DNA of 64,000 nucleotides, from the NCBI RefSeq assembly GCF_005937885.2, contig NZ_CP042176.1, forward strand, positions 3,901,501 to 3,965,500, written 5' to 3'. The DNA is from Bradyrhizobium sp. KBS0727 (lineage in GTDB: Bacteria > Pseudomonadota > Alphaproteobacteria > Rhizobiales > Xanthobacteraceae). The notes below the pieces were generated by a model, which saw nothing but the letters and a program-made list of their open reading frames with translations, had not been told where the DNA came from and ran no database searches. Made by a program: the position numbers and the translations under genes. Of this stretch, positions 1 to 8,688 are shown piece by piece (the first letter of the stretch is position 1; the number at the start of each line of letters is the position of its first letter).

Positions 1-1230
1 GCCCGCCAGCGATCCGAACGTCACGATGCCGACCAGTGCGGAGCCGACCGTAATCGCGACCAAAATCCAGTGTTCGCCGTAGTCGAAAATGCCCAGCGTC
101 TGCCAGAGCGTTATCCTGGCTATTCCGATCAAGCCGAGAATGGCCCCCAGCATCAGGCCGGTCGGCAGTTCGCGCAACGCGACCCGCCACCAGTCCCGCA
201 GCCTAAGTTCGTGCAACGCCAAGGCGCGAATCAACAGCGACGTCGCCTGCGATCCCGAATTGCCGCCCGAACTCATGATCAGGGGAATGAACAACGTCAG
301 CACGATGGCCTTCTCGAGTTCGCCCTGGAATGTCTGCATCGCGCTGGCCGTCAGCATTTCGGACAGGAAGAGCGCGCAGAGCCAGCCGCCCCGCTTCTTG
401 ATCATCTCGGGAAAACTGATCCGCAGATAAGGTTCGTCCAGCGCCTCCATGCCGCCGAACTTCTGAACGTCTTCGGTGGACTCCTGGATGATGGCGTCGA
501 TGACGTCATCGACGGTGACGATGCCCAGCACATGGCCCAGCCCGTCCACAACGGCCACGGCGAGCAGGTCATATTTCGATATCAGACGCGCGGCGTCCAT
601 GCGGTCGGATTGCGGCCCGACCGTCAGTGGCTTGCGGGCGGGCGCCGCGGTAAGGACGTTGGCATGCGGATCGCCGGAGATCAGACGGCGCAGCGGGACC
701 GCCTGGATCAGGGTCTTTTTGATGGGGTCGACGACGAAGATGGAATAGACGGTTTCGCGGGTGCGCTCGACCATCCGGATGTGATACAGCACCTCCGCGA
801 TCGTCCAGTTCGAGGGCACGCTGACGAACTCGGTCGTCATGATGCTTCCGGCGCTGCGCTCGGGATAGGCCAGCAGTTCCGAGATGGTCTTCCGGGTTTC
901 CTGGTTCAGGCCATTTAACAGCGTGCTCCGGAGCGGCTCGATCAGCTCCCTGAAAATATCGGCGGTGCGGTCCGCCGACACCGCCGACAACAAGGCAACG
1001 GCCGTCGCGGTGGGGAGTGCCGCGATGATCTCGCAGACATCGTCAATTCCGGGCTGATCAAGAACCTCGACAGCCTTTTCCGAAGACAAATGCTGAAGGA
1101 TCTCGGCGGCAGCTTCCGGTGGGCGGGCGTTGAGCGCCACAATGATATCGGGCGCCCTTTCGAGCGCGAGGCCGCCTGCCTCATGCGCGGCCTTATCGGC
1201 AGCAGCGGTCGTCTCGGAGGAATTTGGCAT
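1..1230 (-). CDS. mgtE: Magnesium transporter MgtE, 3' end outside window
   Basis: Inner-membrane Mg2+ channel/transporter. I translated this frame from the minus strand: it opens with MPNSSETTAAADKAAHEAGG at an ATG (1228-1230), preceded by GAGG about 8 bases upstream, and stays open for 410 codons to the left edge. The order fits MgtE: an alpha-helical N domain (about 20-130), two CBS domains that sense Mg2+ (about 135-260, with GIVTVDDVIDAIIQESTEDV), then the start of the membrane domain with FIPLIMSSGGNSGSQ near residue 310, the signature region of the pore. Only the last transmembrane helices should be missing. It lies 180 bases downstream of hflX on the same strand, so cotranscription is possible but not shown. 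Confidence 0.93.
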   Translation of the reverse strand, partial: MPNSSETTAAADKAAHEAGGLALERAPDIIVALNARPPEAAAEILQHLSSEKAVEVLDQPGIDDVCEIIAALPTATAVALLSAVSADRTADIFRELIEPLRSTLLNGLNQETRKTISELLAYPERSAGSIMTTEFVSVPSNWTIAEVLYHIRMVERTRETVYSIFVVDPIKKTLIQAVPLRRLISGDPHANVLTAAPARKPLTVGPQSDRMDAARLISKYDLLAVAVVDGLGHVLGIVTVDDVIDAIIQESTEDVQKFGGMEALDEPYLRISFPEMIKKRGGWLCALFLSEMLTASAMQTFQGELEKAIVLTLFIPLIMSSGGNSGSQATSLLIRALALHELRLRDWWRVALRELPTGLMLGAILGLIGIARITLWQTLGIFDYGEHWILVAITVGSALVGIVTFGSLAG

Positions 1231-1410
1231 CACGGACCTCGCTCTTCGCCCAGAGCGGAATGGACCAAGCCCGTGAAAAACTCAAACACAAAGTGGATTG
1301 GCGAGGTTCGGACGCAAGACATCAAGGCCGCAGCCTCGTGAGCCCCGCCCTGGTCATACTGCTGTTACAATCGGTGTCGTGAACAGGGGCGGCTCCCGGA
1401 TGCGCCGGCG

Positions 1411-2787
1411 TCACGCCACGTGCGGCACCGCGTCGAACCGCGAGACCACAATATCCCGCTTGGTCTCATCGACGCGCACCGTCATGTCGAAGCGGTCGTC
1501 GTGCAATTCCTTGGCCAGAACCTCGGCGTTGCGATGCAGCCAACTGATGCCCGCGCCATCCGATGCCTCGATCGACAGATCGAGCGTAATCCGGCTGGCC
1601 GCCAGCCGGTCCTCGATCGCCGTCAGGAGCGCATCGATCCCTTCGCCGGTTTCGGCGGAGACCAGGTAGCACGGCCGCTCCGGCGGACTACGGGCGGCGA
1701 TGTTGCGCAGGTTTTCGCGTTCCTCGGGATCGAAACGATCGATCTTGTTCCAGACCTCGAGGAGGCGTGCGCCGGCATCGGGATCGATGCCGAGCTGACG
1801 CAGCACGGCTTCGACGTCGCGCTCCTGCGCCTCCGCATCCTCATGCGAGATGTCGCGGACATGCAGGATGATATCGGCCTCCAGCACCTCTTCCAGCGTG
1901 GCGCGAAATGCGGCGACGAGTTGCGTAGGCAGATTGGAGATGAAACCGACGGTGTCCGACAGCATCGCCTTGCCGCCGTGCGGCAGGCTCAGTGCGCGCA
2001 GGGTCGGATCGAGGGTGGCAAACAGCATGTCGGCGGCCTGCACCTCGGCGCGCGTGAGCCGATTGAACAGCGTCGACTTGCCGGCATTGGTGTAGCCGAC
2101 CAGCGCCACCACGCGGTACGGCACGCGCTGCCGCCCGGCGCGGTGCAGCCGCCGCGTCGCCTGCACCTTCTTGATTTCGTTTTCCAGCCGCGTGATGCGA
2201 TCACCGATCAGGCGGCGGTCGGCTTCGATCTGGGTCTCGCCGGGACCGCCCATGAAGCCGAAACCGCCACGCTGACGCTCCAGATGGGTCCAGGACCGCA
2301 CCAGCCGGCTGCGCTGATAATTCAGATGCGCAAGCTCGACCTGAAGCGAGCCTTCCTTGGTCTTGGCGCGGCGGCCGAAAATTTCCAGGATCAGTCCGGT
2401 GCGATCCAGCACCTTGGTGTTCCAGGCCTTCTCGAGGTTGCGCTGCTGGATCGGCGACAGCGCGCAATCCATCACCACCAGTTCGATGTTGTGGCCGGCG
2501 ATGAGACCCGTGATCTCCTCGACCTTGCCCTTGCCGAGATAGGTTGCAGGGCGGATCTGGCTGATCGGCGCGATCAGCGCTTCCACGACGGCAAGGTCGA
2601 TGGCGCGCGCGAGCCCGGCGGCCTCGTCGATGCGCGCTTCGGAATCGCGCACGCCATCGTTCGTCTGCGCCTCGGCATCGCCGCGGCGCATCCGCAAATA
2701 CGGGCCGATGACAATCACCCGCCCGGTTTCGCCGCCCCCTGCCGACCTCGGTCGATCGGCGGCCGCCTCACGGTCCAGGGGTTCCAA
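1411..2787 (-). CDS. hflX: GTPase HflX
   Basis: Ribosome-associated GTPase that in other bacteria splits stalled or hibernating 70S ribosomes during stress. The 458-residue protein has an N-terminal HflX domain, a glycine-rich linker (GGFGFMGGPGETQIEADRR, about 174-192) and a GTPase domain with G1 GYTNAGKS (231-238), G3 DTVGF (278-282) and G4 NKID. The open frame starts at a TTG 11 bases after the hfq stop. No ATG fits better, but the exact start is uncertain because the first 20 residues are not conserved-looking. The hfq-hflX order matches E. coli and many proteobacteria and suggests one transcript. Confidence 0.95.
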   Translation of the reverse strand: MEPLDREAAADRPRSAGGGETGRVIVIGPYLRMRRGDAEAQTNDGVRDSEARIDEAAGLARAIDLAVVEALIAPISQIRPATYLGKGKVEEITGLIAGHNIELVVMDCALSPIQQRNLEKAWNTKVLDRTGLILEIFGRRAKTKEGSLQVELAHLNYQRSRLVRSWTHLERQRGGFGFMGGPGETQIEADRRLIGDRITRLENEIKKVQATRRLHRAGRQRVPYRVVALVGYTNAGKSTLFNRLTRAEVQAADMLFATLDPTLRALSLPHGGKAMLSDTVGFISNLPTQLVAAFRATLEEVLEADIILHVRDISHEDAEAQERDVEAVLRQLGIDPDAGARLLEVWNKIDRFDPEERENLRNIAARSPPERPCYLVSAETGEGIDALLTAIEDRLAASRITLDLSIEASDGAGISWLHRNAEVLAKELHDDRFDMTVRVDETKRDIVVSRFDAVPHVA

Positions 2788-2798
2788 TCAGATCACTC

Positions 2799-3047
2799 TC
2801 AAGCCGGAGCATCCTCGCCGCCCTCGAACAACTGGATCGGAGCGCCGGGCATGATGGTCGAGATCGCATGCTTGTAGACAAGCTGCGAATGACCGTCGCG
2901 CCGCAGCAACAGGCAGAAATTGTCGAACCAGGTGACAATCCCTTGCAGCTTCACTCCGTTGACCAGGAAGATCGTGAGTGGCGTTTTGGTTTTACGAACG
3001 TGGTTGAGGAAGGTGTCTTGTAGATTTTGTGCGCGGTCTGCCGCCAT
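2799..3047 (-). CDS. hfq: RNA chaperone Hfq
   Basis: Hexameric Sm-like protein that pairs small RNAs with mRNAs. At 82 residues it has the normal size of alphaproteobacterial Hfq. The Sm1 region (KTPLTIFLVNGVKLQGIV, about 21-38) and the Sm2 signature (LVYKHAISTIMP, about 56-67) are both visible, and the C-terminal tail is short and acidic. It lies downstream of ntrX on the same strand with a 269-base spacer, which may contain its own promoter. In Azorhizobium the hfq homologue nrfA has the same position downstream of ntrYX and is needed for nifA expression (established knowledge), so a role in nitrogen control is likely here too. Confidence 0.98.
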   Translation of the reverse strand: MAADRAQNLQDTFLNHVRKTKTPLTIFLVNGVKLQGIVTWFDNFCLLLRRDGHSQLVYKHAISTIMPGAPIQLFEGGEDAPA

Positions 3048-3316
3048 TGTTTTTATCCCGCCGTCTTGTGTTTCTTTTTATTAAACCGGTTGTTGCTCTC
3101 TCACGGAGCCTCCCCCGATCGCCGTCCACCCCTGAGATCCCCCTCCGGTCGGCTCGGCGGTACGATTAGAGGGCACGCGCGGTTTTTAGGCAAGCCGGTT
3201 CGCGCGTCACCCACGAGGAACCTGCTTTTCATTCTCCGCAAAAGTACGGAAAGAGATGAATATTCCCAAGCATTTGCATGGATCGCCGTCCGCGCAGGAG
3301 TGCGGCAGGTCGAGCC

Positions 3317-4687
3317 CTACCCCACTCCCAGTGCCTTGAGCTTGCGGTGCAGGGCCGAGCGCTCCATGCCGACGAATTCCGCCGTTCGCGAAATATTGCC
3401 GGAGAATCGGCTGATCTGGGCAATCAGATAATCGCGTTCAAAGACTTCCCGTGCCTCGCGGAGCGGCAGCCCCATGATATGTTCGCCGTTGTTGCTGGTC
3501 GGCATCGCCGGCACCATCGAACCGACGTCCTGCGGCAGCATGTCGGCGGTGATGATCGCTTCCGGACCGCCGCCGGCGAGAATCATCACGCGCTCGACGT
3601 TGTTGCGGAGCTGGCGCACGTTGCCGGGCCAGACATGTGACTGCAGCACCGCCATCGCGTCCTGGCCGATCTGGCGTTTCGGCAGGCCGCTGGCCGCCGA
3701 AATCTGGTCCATGAAATAGTCGATCAGCTCGGGAATGTCCTCGCGGCGCTCCGACAGCGGCGGTACCCTAATCGGCACCACCGAGAGCCGGTGATAAAGA
3801 TCCTCCCGGAACCGCCCTTCCGCGATTTCTTCCTCCAGATTACGCGCGGTCGAGGAAACGATCCGGACGTCGACATGCACCTTGGCGGTGCCGCCGGAAC
3901 GCTGAAAAGTCTGATCGACCAGCACGCGAAGAATCTTGTTCTGGGTCTCGCGCGGCATGTCGGCGATTTCGTCGATGAACAGCGTGCCGCTATGGGCCTC
4001 TTCCAGCGCGCCGGGCTTGCGCGCCTGCTCGCCGTTCGACTCCTCGATCCCGAACAGTTCGACTTCCATCCGCTCCGGCGTGATCGCGGCAGCATTGATC
4101 ACGACGAACGGTCCTTCGGCTCGACTTGAGGCATGATGCAGCGTGCGCGCCGCCAGTTCCTTGCCTGAACCGGAGGGGCCGACGATCAGGATGCGGCTGT
4201 TGGCCTTGGCGGCCCGGTCGATGGTCTGGCGCAGTTGGTTCATGCACGCCGAACGCCCGGTCAGAACGCTGGCGGCGGGCGCCAGTTGTTTCAGTTCCTT
4301 CACCTCGCGCTTGAGCCGCGAGGTTTCCAGGGCCCGTGTCGCGACCAGGATCAGCCGGTCCGACTTGAAAGGCTTTTCAATGAAGTCATAGGCGCCGCGC
4401 TTGATCGCCGCGACCGCGGTTTCGATGTTGCCGTGGCCGGAGATCATCACCACGGGCACGTCGGCGTGATCCTTCTTGATCTGCTCGAGCAACTGAAGGC
4501 CGTCGAGCTTGGAGCCCTGCAGCCAGATATCGAGAAACACCAGGTGCGGCCGCCGGTTGGTAATCTCCGCGAGCGCCGAATCGCTGTCGCGCGCCGTCCT
4601 GGTCTGGAAGCCCTCATCCTCCAGAATACCCGCAACGAGATCGCGGATATCTGCCTCGTCGTCGACAATCAGAATGTCACTGGCCAT
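3317..4687 (-). CDS. ntrX: Response regulator NtrX
   Basis: Response regulator of the NtrY/NtrX two-component system, linked in alphaproteobacteria to nitrogen and redox/respiratory control. The 456-residue protein has a receiver domain with likely phospho-acceptor Asp53 (VFLDIW), an AAA+ domain with Walker A GPSGSGKE (170-177) and Walker B TLFIDEIAD, and a C-terminal Fis-type helix-turn-helix ending in RSALHRKLKALGVG. The sigma-54 contact loop GAFTGA is missing: NtrC has LFGHERGAFTGA where this protein has LFGIEESNGEQARKPGAL (211-228). This is known for alphaproteobacterial NtrX and implies a non-sigma-54 regulator. It starts 17 bases after the ntrY stop with AGGTG as ribosome-binding site. 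Confidence 0.97.
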   Translation of the reverse strand: MASDILIVDDEADIRDLVAGILEDEGFQTRTARDSDSALAEITNRRPHLVFLDIWLQGSKLDGLQLLEQIKKDHADVPVVMISGHGNIETAVAAIKRGAYDFIEKPFKSDRLILVATRALETSRLKREVKELKQLAPAASVLTGRSACMNQLRQTIDRAAKANSRILIVGPSGSGKELAARTLHHASSRAEGPFVVINAAAITPERMEVELFGIEESNGEQARKPGALEEAHSGTLFIDEIADMPRETQNKILRVLVDQTFQRSGGTAKVHVDVRIVSSTARNLEEEIAEGRFREDLYHRLSVVPIRVPPLSERREDIPELIDYFMDQISAASGLPKRQIGQDAMAVLQSHVWPGNVRQLRNNVERVMILAGGGPEAIITADMLPQDVGSMVPAMPTSNNGEHIMGLPLREAREVFERDYLIAQISRFSGNISRTAEFVGMERSALHRKLKALGVG

Positions 4688-4704
4688 GGGTTACACCTGT
4701 CTTG

Positions 4705-7059
4705 TCAGTTGCCGGTTGCGGCTTGGATTTTTGTGTCATCATTGGTCGCAGTACCAGCCTCGTTGGTTTCGGAGGCAGGCACCTTTGTTTCGCTGCCCGG
4801 CTCGCTCGTTTGCCGAGCCTGCTCTTTCGCCTCGCCCTTCGCTGCCTGCCCGGTTACGGAAAACCGTAGCCGCATCCAGGCGCCGCGCTGACCGGGACGG
4901 AAATCGGAGGCGTCCTTGAGTTCGATGCGACCGCCATGGTCTTCGAGCACGCGGCCGACGATCGCGAGGCCCAGCCCGGTGCCCTTCTGGCGCGTCGTGA
5001 CATAAGGCTCCAGCAAGCGGGCGCGGCTCACCTTGGGCAGACCGATGCCGTTGTCGATCACGTCGATCAGGATGTCGTCGTTCTCGCGCGTCGCGATGAC
5101 ATCGATGCGCCCCTTGCCGAGTTCTTCCGGCGGAACCTGTTCGATCGCTTCGGTCGCATTCTTGATGATGTTGGTCAGCGCCTGCGAAATCAGTCGGCGG
5201 TCGAACTGCGCCCGCATCGGATCCTGCTTGATGTCGGCCACGATATCGAGATCGGGATGTCCGACCTTCATCAGGAACACCGCCTGGCGCACGGTATCGG
5301 CGACGTCCTCGCCCTCCATCACCGGCTTCGGCATCCGCGCGAAGCGGGAGAATTCGTCTACCATCCGCCTGATGTCGTCGACCTGTCGCACGATGGTGTC
5401 GGTACACTGCTCGAAGATGCCTTTGTCCTCGACGATGACCTTGCCGAATTTGCGGCGGATACGTTCGGCCGAAAGCTGGATCGGCGTCAGCGGATTCTTG
5501 ATTTCATGGGCGATGCGGCGGGCGACGTCGCCCCAGGCCGAGGTGCGCTGCGCGGAGACGAGATCGGTGATGTCGTCGAGCGTGATGATGTAGCTGTCGC
5601 GCGAATGGCTGGTCTGTTCGGCGCTGACGCGAACCGACAGATTGCGCTCCTGGCCGTCGCGCGTGATGGTGATCTGGCCCTGGACCAGGCGCTGGGTGCC
5701 CTCGCGCGCGGTTTTCATCATGTCATCGAGCTCGGGCAGCACGTCCGACAGCGGGTGGTCCAGCGTTTCCGATTCGGCGTGGCCGATCAGCTTTTCGGCC
5801 GAGCGGTTCAGAATACCGACGCTGCCGGAGGCATCGACGCCGATGATGCCGGCGCTGGCCGACGACAGCACTGCCTCGATGAAGCGGCGGCGGCTGTCGA
5901 TCAGGTCCGAGGCGCTCACCAGTTCGTCGCGCTGGGTGCGCAATTCCTGCGTCATCTTGTTGAAGGTCTGGCCGAGCTGGGCGAGATCGCCCTCGGATTT
6001 GTGGACCGGCACCTGCACGTGCAGGTCGCCGGTCGACACGATATTGGCGGCGCTCATCAGGTTACGGATCGGCGCCACCAGCCAGTTGGCGAAATTCAGG
6101 CCGATCAGCACTGACGCCATCAGGATGGTCAGTGCAATCACCGCGAACATCAGCGCGAAGGCGACCTGAATGCCGAGCCGGCGCGATTCGATCTGGGCGT
6201 ATTCGGCGACGCTGGCCTCGGTTTGCTTGAGCTGCGCCACCACGTGGGGATCGAGCAGGCGCGCCACATAGAGGAAGGTATTGCTGAACGTCCGCAGCCT
6301 GATCACCGCTGCGACGTAGTTAGCCTCCGGAAATACCGCGATCTGAGGCTCGTTTTCATCGACATTGCTGAGGAAGTCCGGTGCGGGCGTCGTAAACTCC
6401 TCCCGGATACCCGTCTGCGCCGTCTCCAGAACGTGCCCGTCCTTGTCGAGCAACATGGCGCCCGGCAAATTGCGAGACGCCGCGTTGGCCGTCAGCAACT
6501 CCCTGAACGACCTGCGGTCCTGGTCGAACAGGGTTCGTTGCGCCGGGTTTCCGAGATCGTTGGCCATTCCCAGGATGTCACCGCGAATGAGCTGGGCATG
6601 CTCATAGGTATAGGCGCGCGCCACGATCAGCGAATTCTGCATGACCTCCTTGGTCGGACCCGAGAACAGCCGGTCGAGACCACGGTCGATGGTGACGTTG
6701 GCGACGACCGCCACCAGCACCGCCGGCAACACTGCGATGACAGAGAACAGGCTGACAATCTGGACGTGCAGCCGCGCCGCCGCCCGGCCGCGGCGCCGGG
6801 CCTGAATCACCAGCCAGACTTCGCGGACGATGATGCCGATCAGCAGCAGAATGGTCGCCGCATTGATCAGCAGGAAGGAATAGACGACATGGCGGGTCGG
6901 CTCGATCGGCGTCAGGCCGCTCAGCACCATGAAGGTCAGGAACGCCGACAGCAGTGCGATTCCGACCGCAAACGGCGCCACCCACTTCCGCAGGATTCCT
7001 CCCGTGGATTCGGTAAGCGACGGGTCGAACGATGGCGCCGAGGTCTCTGCGGTGGTCAT
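4705..7059 (-). CDS. ntrY: Sensor histidine kinase NtrY
   Basis: Membrane histidine kinase that phosphorylates NtrX. I start it at the ATG at 7057-7059 (MTTAETSAPS), giving 784 residues, close to the usual NtrY length; the frame is open 47 codons further upstream but that part is not conserved in character. Hydrophobic segments lie at about 25-48, 57-85 and 97-125, then a periplasmic region, a further membrane segment at about 300-330, a HAMP domain, a PAS domain, and a kinase core with His518 in ARRIAHEIKNPLTPIQLSAE, followed by N, G1 (DNGIGLP) and G2 (GTGLGLAIV) boxes. The C-terminal 50 residues are a low-complexity Ala/Glu/Thr tail. It lies between ntrC and ntrX on the same strand. Confidence 0.95.
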   Translation of the reverse strand: MTTAETSAPSFDPSLTESTGGILRKWVAPFAVGIALLSAFLTFMVLSGLTPIEPTRHVVYSFLLINAATILLLIGIIVREVWLVIQARRRGRAAARLHVQIVSLFSVIAVLPAVLVAVVANVTIDRGLDRLFSGPTKEVMQNSLIVARAYTYEHAQLIRGDILGMANDLGNPAQRTLFDQDRRSFRELLTANAASRNLPGAMLLDKDGHVLETAQTGIREEFTTPAPDFLSNVDENEPQIAVFPEANYVAAVIRLRTFSNTFLYVARLLDPHVVAQLKQTEASVAEYAQIESRRLGIQVAFALMFAVIALTILMASVLIGLNFANWLVAPIRNLMSAANIVSTGDLHVQVPVHKSEGDLAQLGQTFNKMTQELRTQRDELVSASDLIDSRRRFIEAVLSSASAGIIGVDASGSVGILNRSAEKLIGHAESETLDHPLSDVLPELDDMMKTAREGTQRLVQGQITITRDGQERNLSVRVSAEQTSHSRDSYIITLDDITDLVSAQRTSAWGDVARRIAHEIKNPLTPIQLSAERIRRKFGKVIVEDKGIFEQCTDTIVRQVDDIRRMVDEFSRFARMPKPVMEGEDVADTVRQAVFLMKVGHPDLDIVADIKQDPMRAQFDRRLISQALTNIIKNATEAIEQVPPEELGKGRIDVIATRENDDILIDVIDNGIGLPKVSRARLLEPYVTTRQKGTGLGLAIVGRVLEDHGGRIELKDASDFRPGQRGAWMRLRFSVTGQAAKGEAKEQARQTSEPGSETKVPASETNEAGTATNDDTKIQAATGN

Positions 7060-7236
7060 TCCGGCAATCGGTGTGATGAAAGACTTGAGGTCCGCTGGCT
7101 GCGGACTGATGCATTCATACCACAATGTTGCCAAATTACGACAATTCCGCGGCGCATCCGGCCGCGAAACCAATCGATCCCCAGCGGCTATCGGCCCCAT
7201 TGCGCGGCGGTTGGCCCCCCGCGCAATGGAATGGTG

Positions 7237-8679
7237 TCAGCCGCCGCTCCGGTAGACCTGAATATCGAGGTCACGGATCTTCTTGCGCAGGGTATTGCGG
7301 TTCAGCCCGAGCAGGTCGGCCGCGCGGATCTGGTTGCCGCGGGTAGCCGCCAGCGCCGCCGTCAGCAGCGGTACCTCGATCTCTTTCAGGATGCGATGGT
7401 AGAGGCCGGGCGGCGGTACGCCGTTCGGAAAGCCGGAGAAGTGCGAGGACAGATAGGCCTCGACCGCGCCGCCGAGATTTTCCACCCCCAGCGGGGCATT
7501 GCCACCCGATGCGACGGCCGGCGGCGCCAGCTCGCCATCGATCACCGAGCCCGTGATCACGTCCTGCGGGTAGAGTGCAGCCAGCCGCCGCGCGAGGTTT
7601 TCCAGCTCGCGCACGTTGCCCGGCCAGCGATGCTGCTTGAGCCGTTCCAGCGCCAGCGTGTCCAGCTTCTTCGGCGGCAGTCCGTCCTTTTCCGCCAGCG
7701 AGAAGAAATGCCGGATCAGGTCGGGCAGATCCTCGATCCGTTCGCGCAACGGCGGCAGCCGCAGCGGCACCACGTTGAGGCGGAAGAACAGATCTTCCCG
7801 GAACAGGCCCTGCTGAATCAGGATGCGCAAGTCCTTGTTGCTCGCGGCAACGATCCGCACATCGGTCTTGATCGGGGTCCGGCCGCCGACGGTGGTGTAC
7901 TCGCCCTGCTGCAGCACCCGCAGCAGTCGCGTCTGCGCTTCCATCGGCATGTCGCCGATTTCGTCGAGGAACAGCGTGCCGCCTTCGGCCTGCTCGAACC
8001 GGCCGGAAGCGCGGGTATTCGCGCCGGTGAACGCGCCGCGCTCATGGCCGAACAATTCCGATTCAATGAGGTCGCGCGGGATCGCCGCCATGTTGACCGC
8101 GACGAACGGGCCGTTACGGCGCTTGCCGTAGTCGTGCAGCGCGCGGGCGACCAGTTCCTTGCCGGTGCCGGATTCGCCGGAGATCATCACGGTGAGGTCG
8201 GTCTGCATCAGCCGCGCCAGCACCCGGTAGATTTCCTGCATCGCCGGCGAGCGGCCGACCAGCGGGATCGAATCGAATTCACCCTCGTCGGGTGCGTGTG
8301 CCACCCGCTCCTTCGGCTCCGCCAAAGCGCGGCCGACGATGGTGATCAGCTCCTTCAGATCGAACGGCTTCGGCAGATATTCATAGGCGCCGCGCTCCGA
8401 GGCCCGGATCGCCGTCATGAAGGTATTCTGCGCACTCATGACGATGACGGGCAGGTTCGGCCGCATCTTCTTGATCCGCGGCAGCAGGTCGAACGCGTTT
8501 TCGTCGGGCATCACCACGTCGGTGATGACGAGATCGCCTTCGCCCTGGCTGACCCACCGCCACAGCGTCGCTGCGTTTCCGGTCAGGCGCACCTCATAGC
8601 CGGCGCGCGAGAGAGCCTGGTTCAGAACCGTGCGGATGGCGGTGTCGTCATCAGCAACTAGAATACTACCTGCGGGCAT
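7237..8679 (-). CDS. ntrC: Nitrogen regulator NtrC
   Basis: Sigma-54-dependent activator of nitrogen-assimilation genes, phosphorylated by NtrB. The 480-residue protein has a receiver domain with Asp54 (LVITDVVMPDE), an AAA+ domain with Walker A GESGTGKE (168-175) and an intact GAFTGA loop (215-220), Walker B TLFLDEIGDMP, and a Fis-type helix-turn-helix at the end (RAADLLGLNRNTLRKKI). It follows ntrB by 9 bases on the same strand, so the two are one operon. It contrasts with the neighbouring NtrX, which has lost GAFTGA. Confidence 0.98.
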   Translation of the reverse strand: MPAGSILVADDDTAIRTVLNQALSRAGYEVRLTGNAATLWRWVSQGEGDLVITDVVMPDENAFDLLPRIKKMRPNLPVIVMSAQNTFMTAIRASERGAYEYLPKPFDLKELITIVGRALAEPKERVAHAPDEGEFDSIPLVGRSPAMQEIYRVLARLMQTDLTVMISGESGTGKELVARALHDYGKRRNGPFVAVNMAAIPRDLIESELFGHERGAFTGANTRASGRFEQAEGGTLFLDEIGDMPMEAQTRLLRVLQQGEYTTVGGRTPIKTDVRIVAASNKDLRILIQQGLFREDLFFRLNVVPLRLPPLRERIEDLPDLIRHFFSLAEKDGLPPKKLDTLALERLKQHRWPGNVRELENLARRLAALYPQDVITGSVIDGELAPPAVASGGNAPLGVENLGGAVEAYLSSHFSGFPNGVPPPGLYHRILKEIEVPLLTAALAATRGNQIRAADLLGLNRNTLRKKIRDLDIQVYRSGG

Positions 8680-8688
8680 TGTTATTCC

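Noticed and set aside
6223..8661. Open frame of 812 codons on the plus strand, antisense to ntrY and ntrC
   Set aside because: High-GC DNA leaves the antisense frame of a real gene open. The translation is rich in Arg, Gln and His with no domain, while the minus strand encodes textbook NtrY and NtrC.
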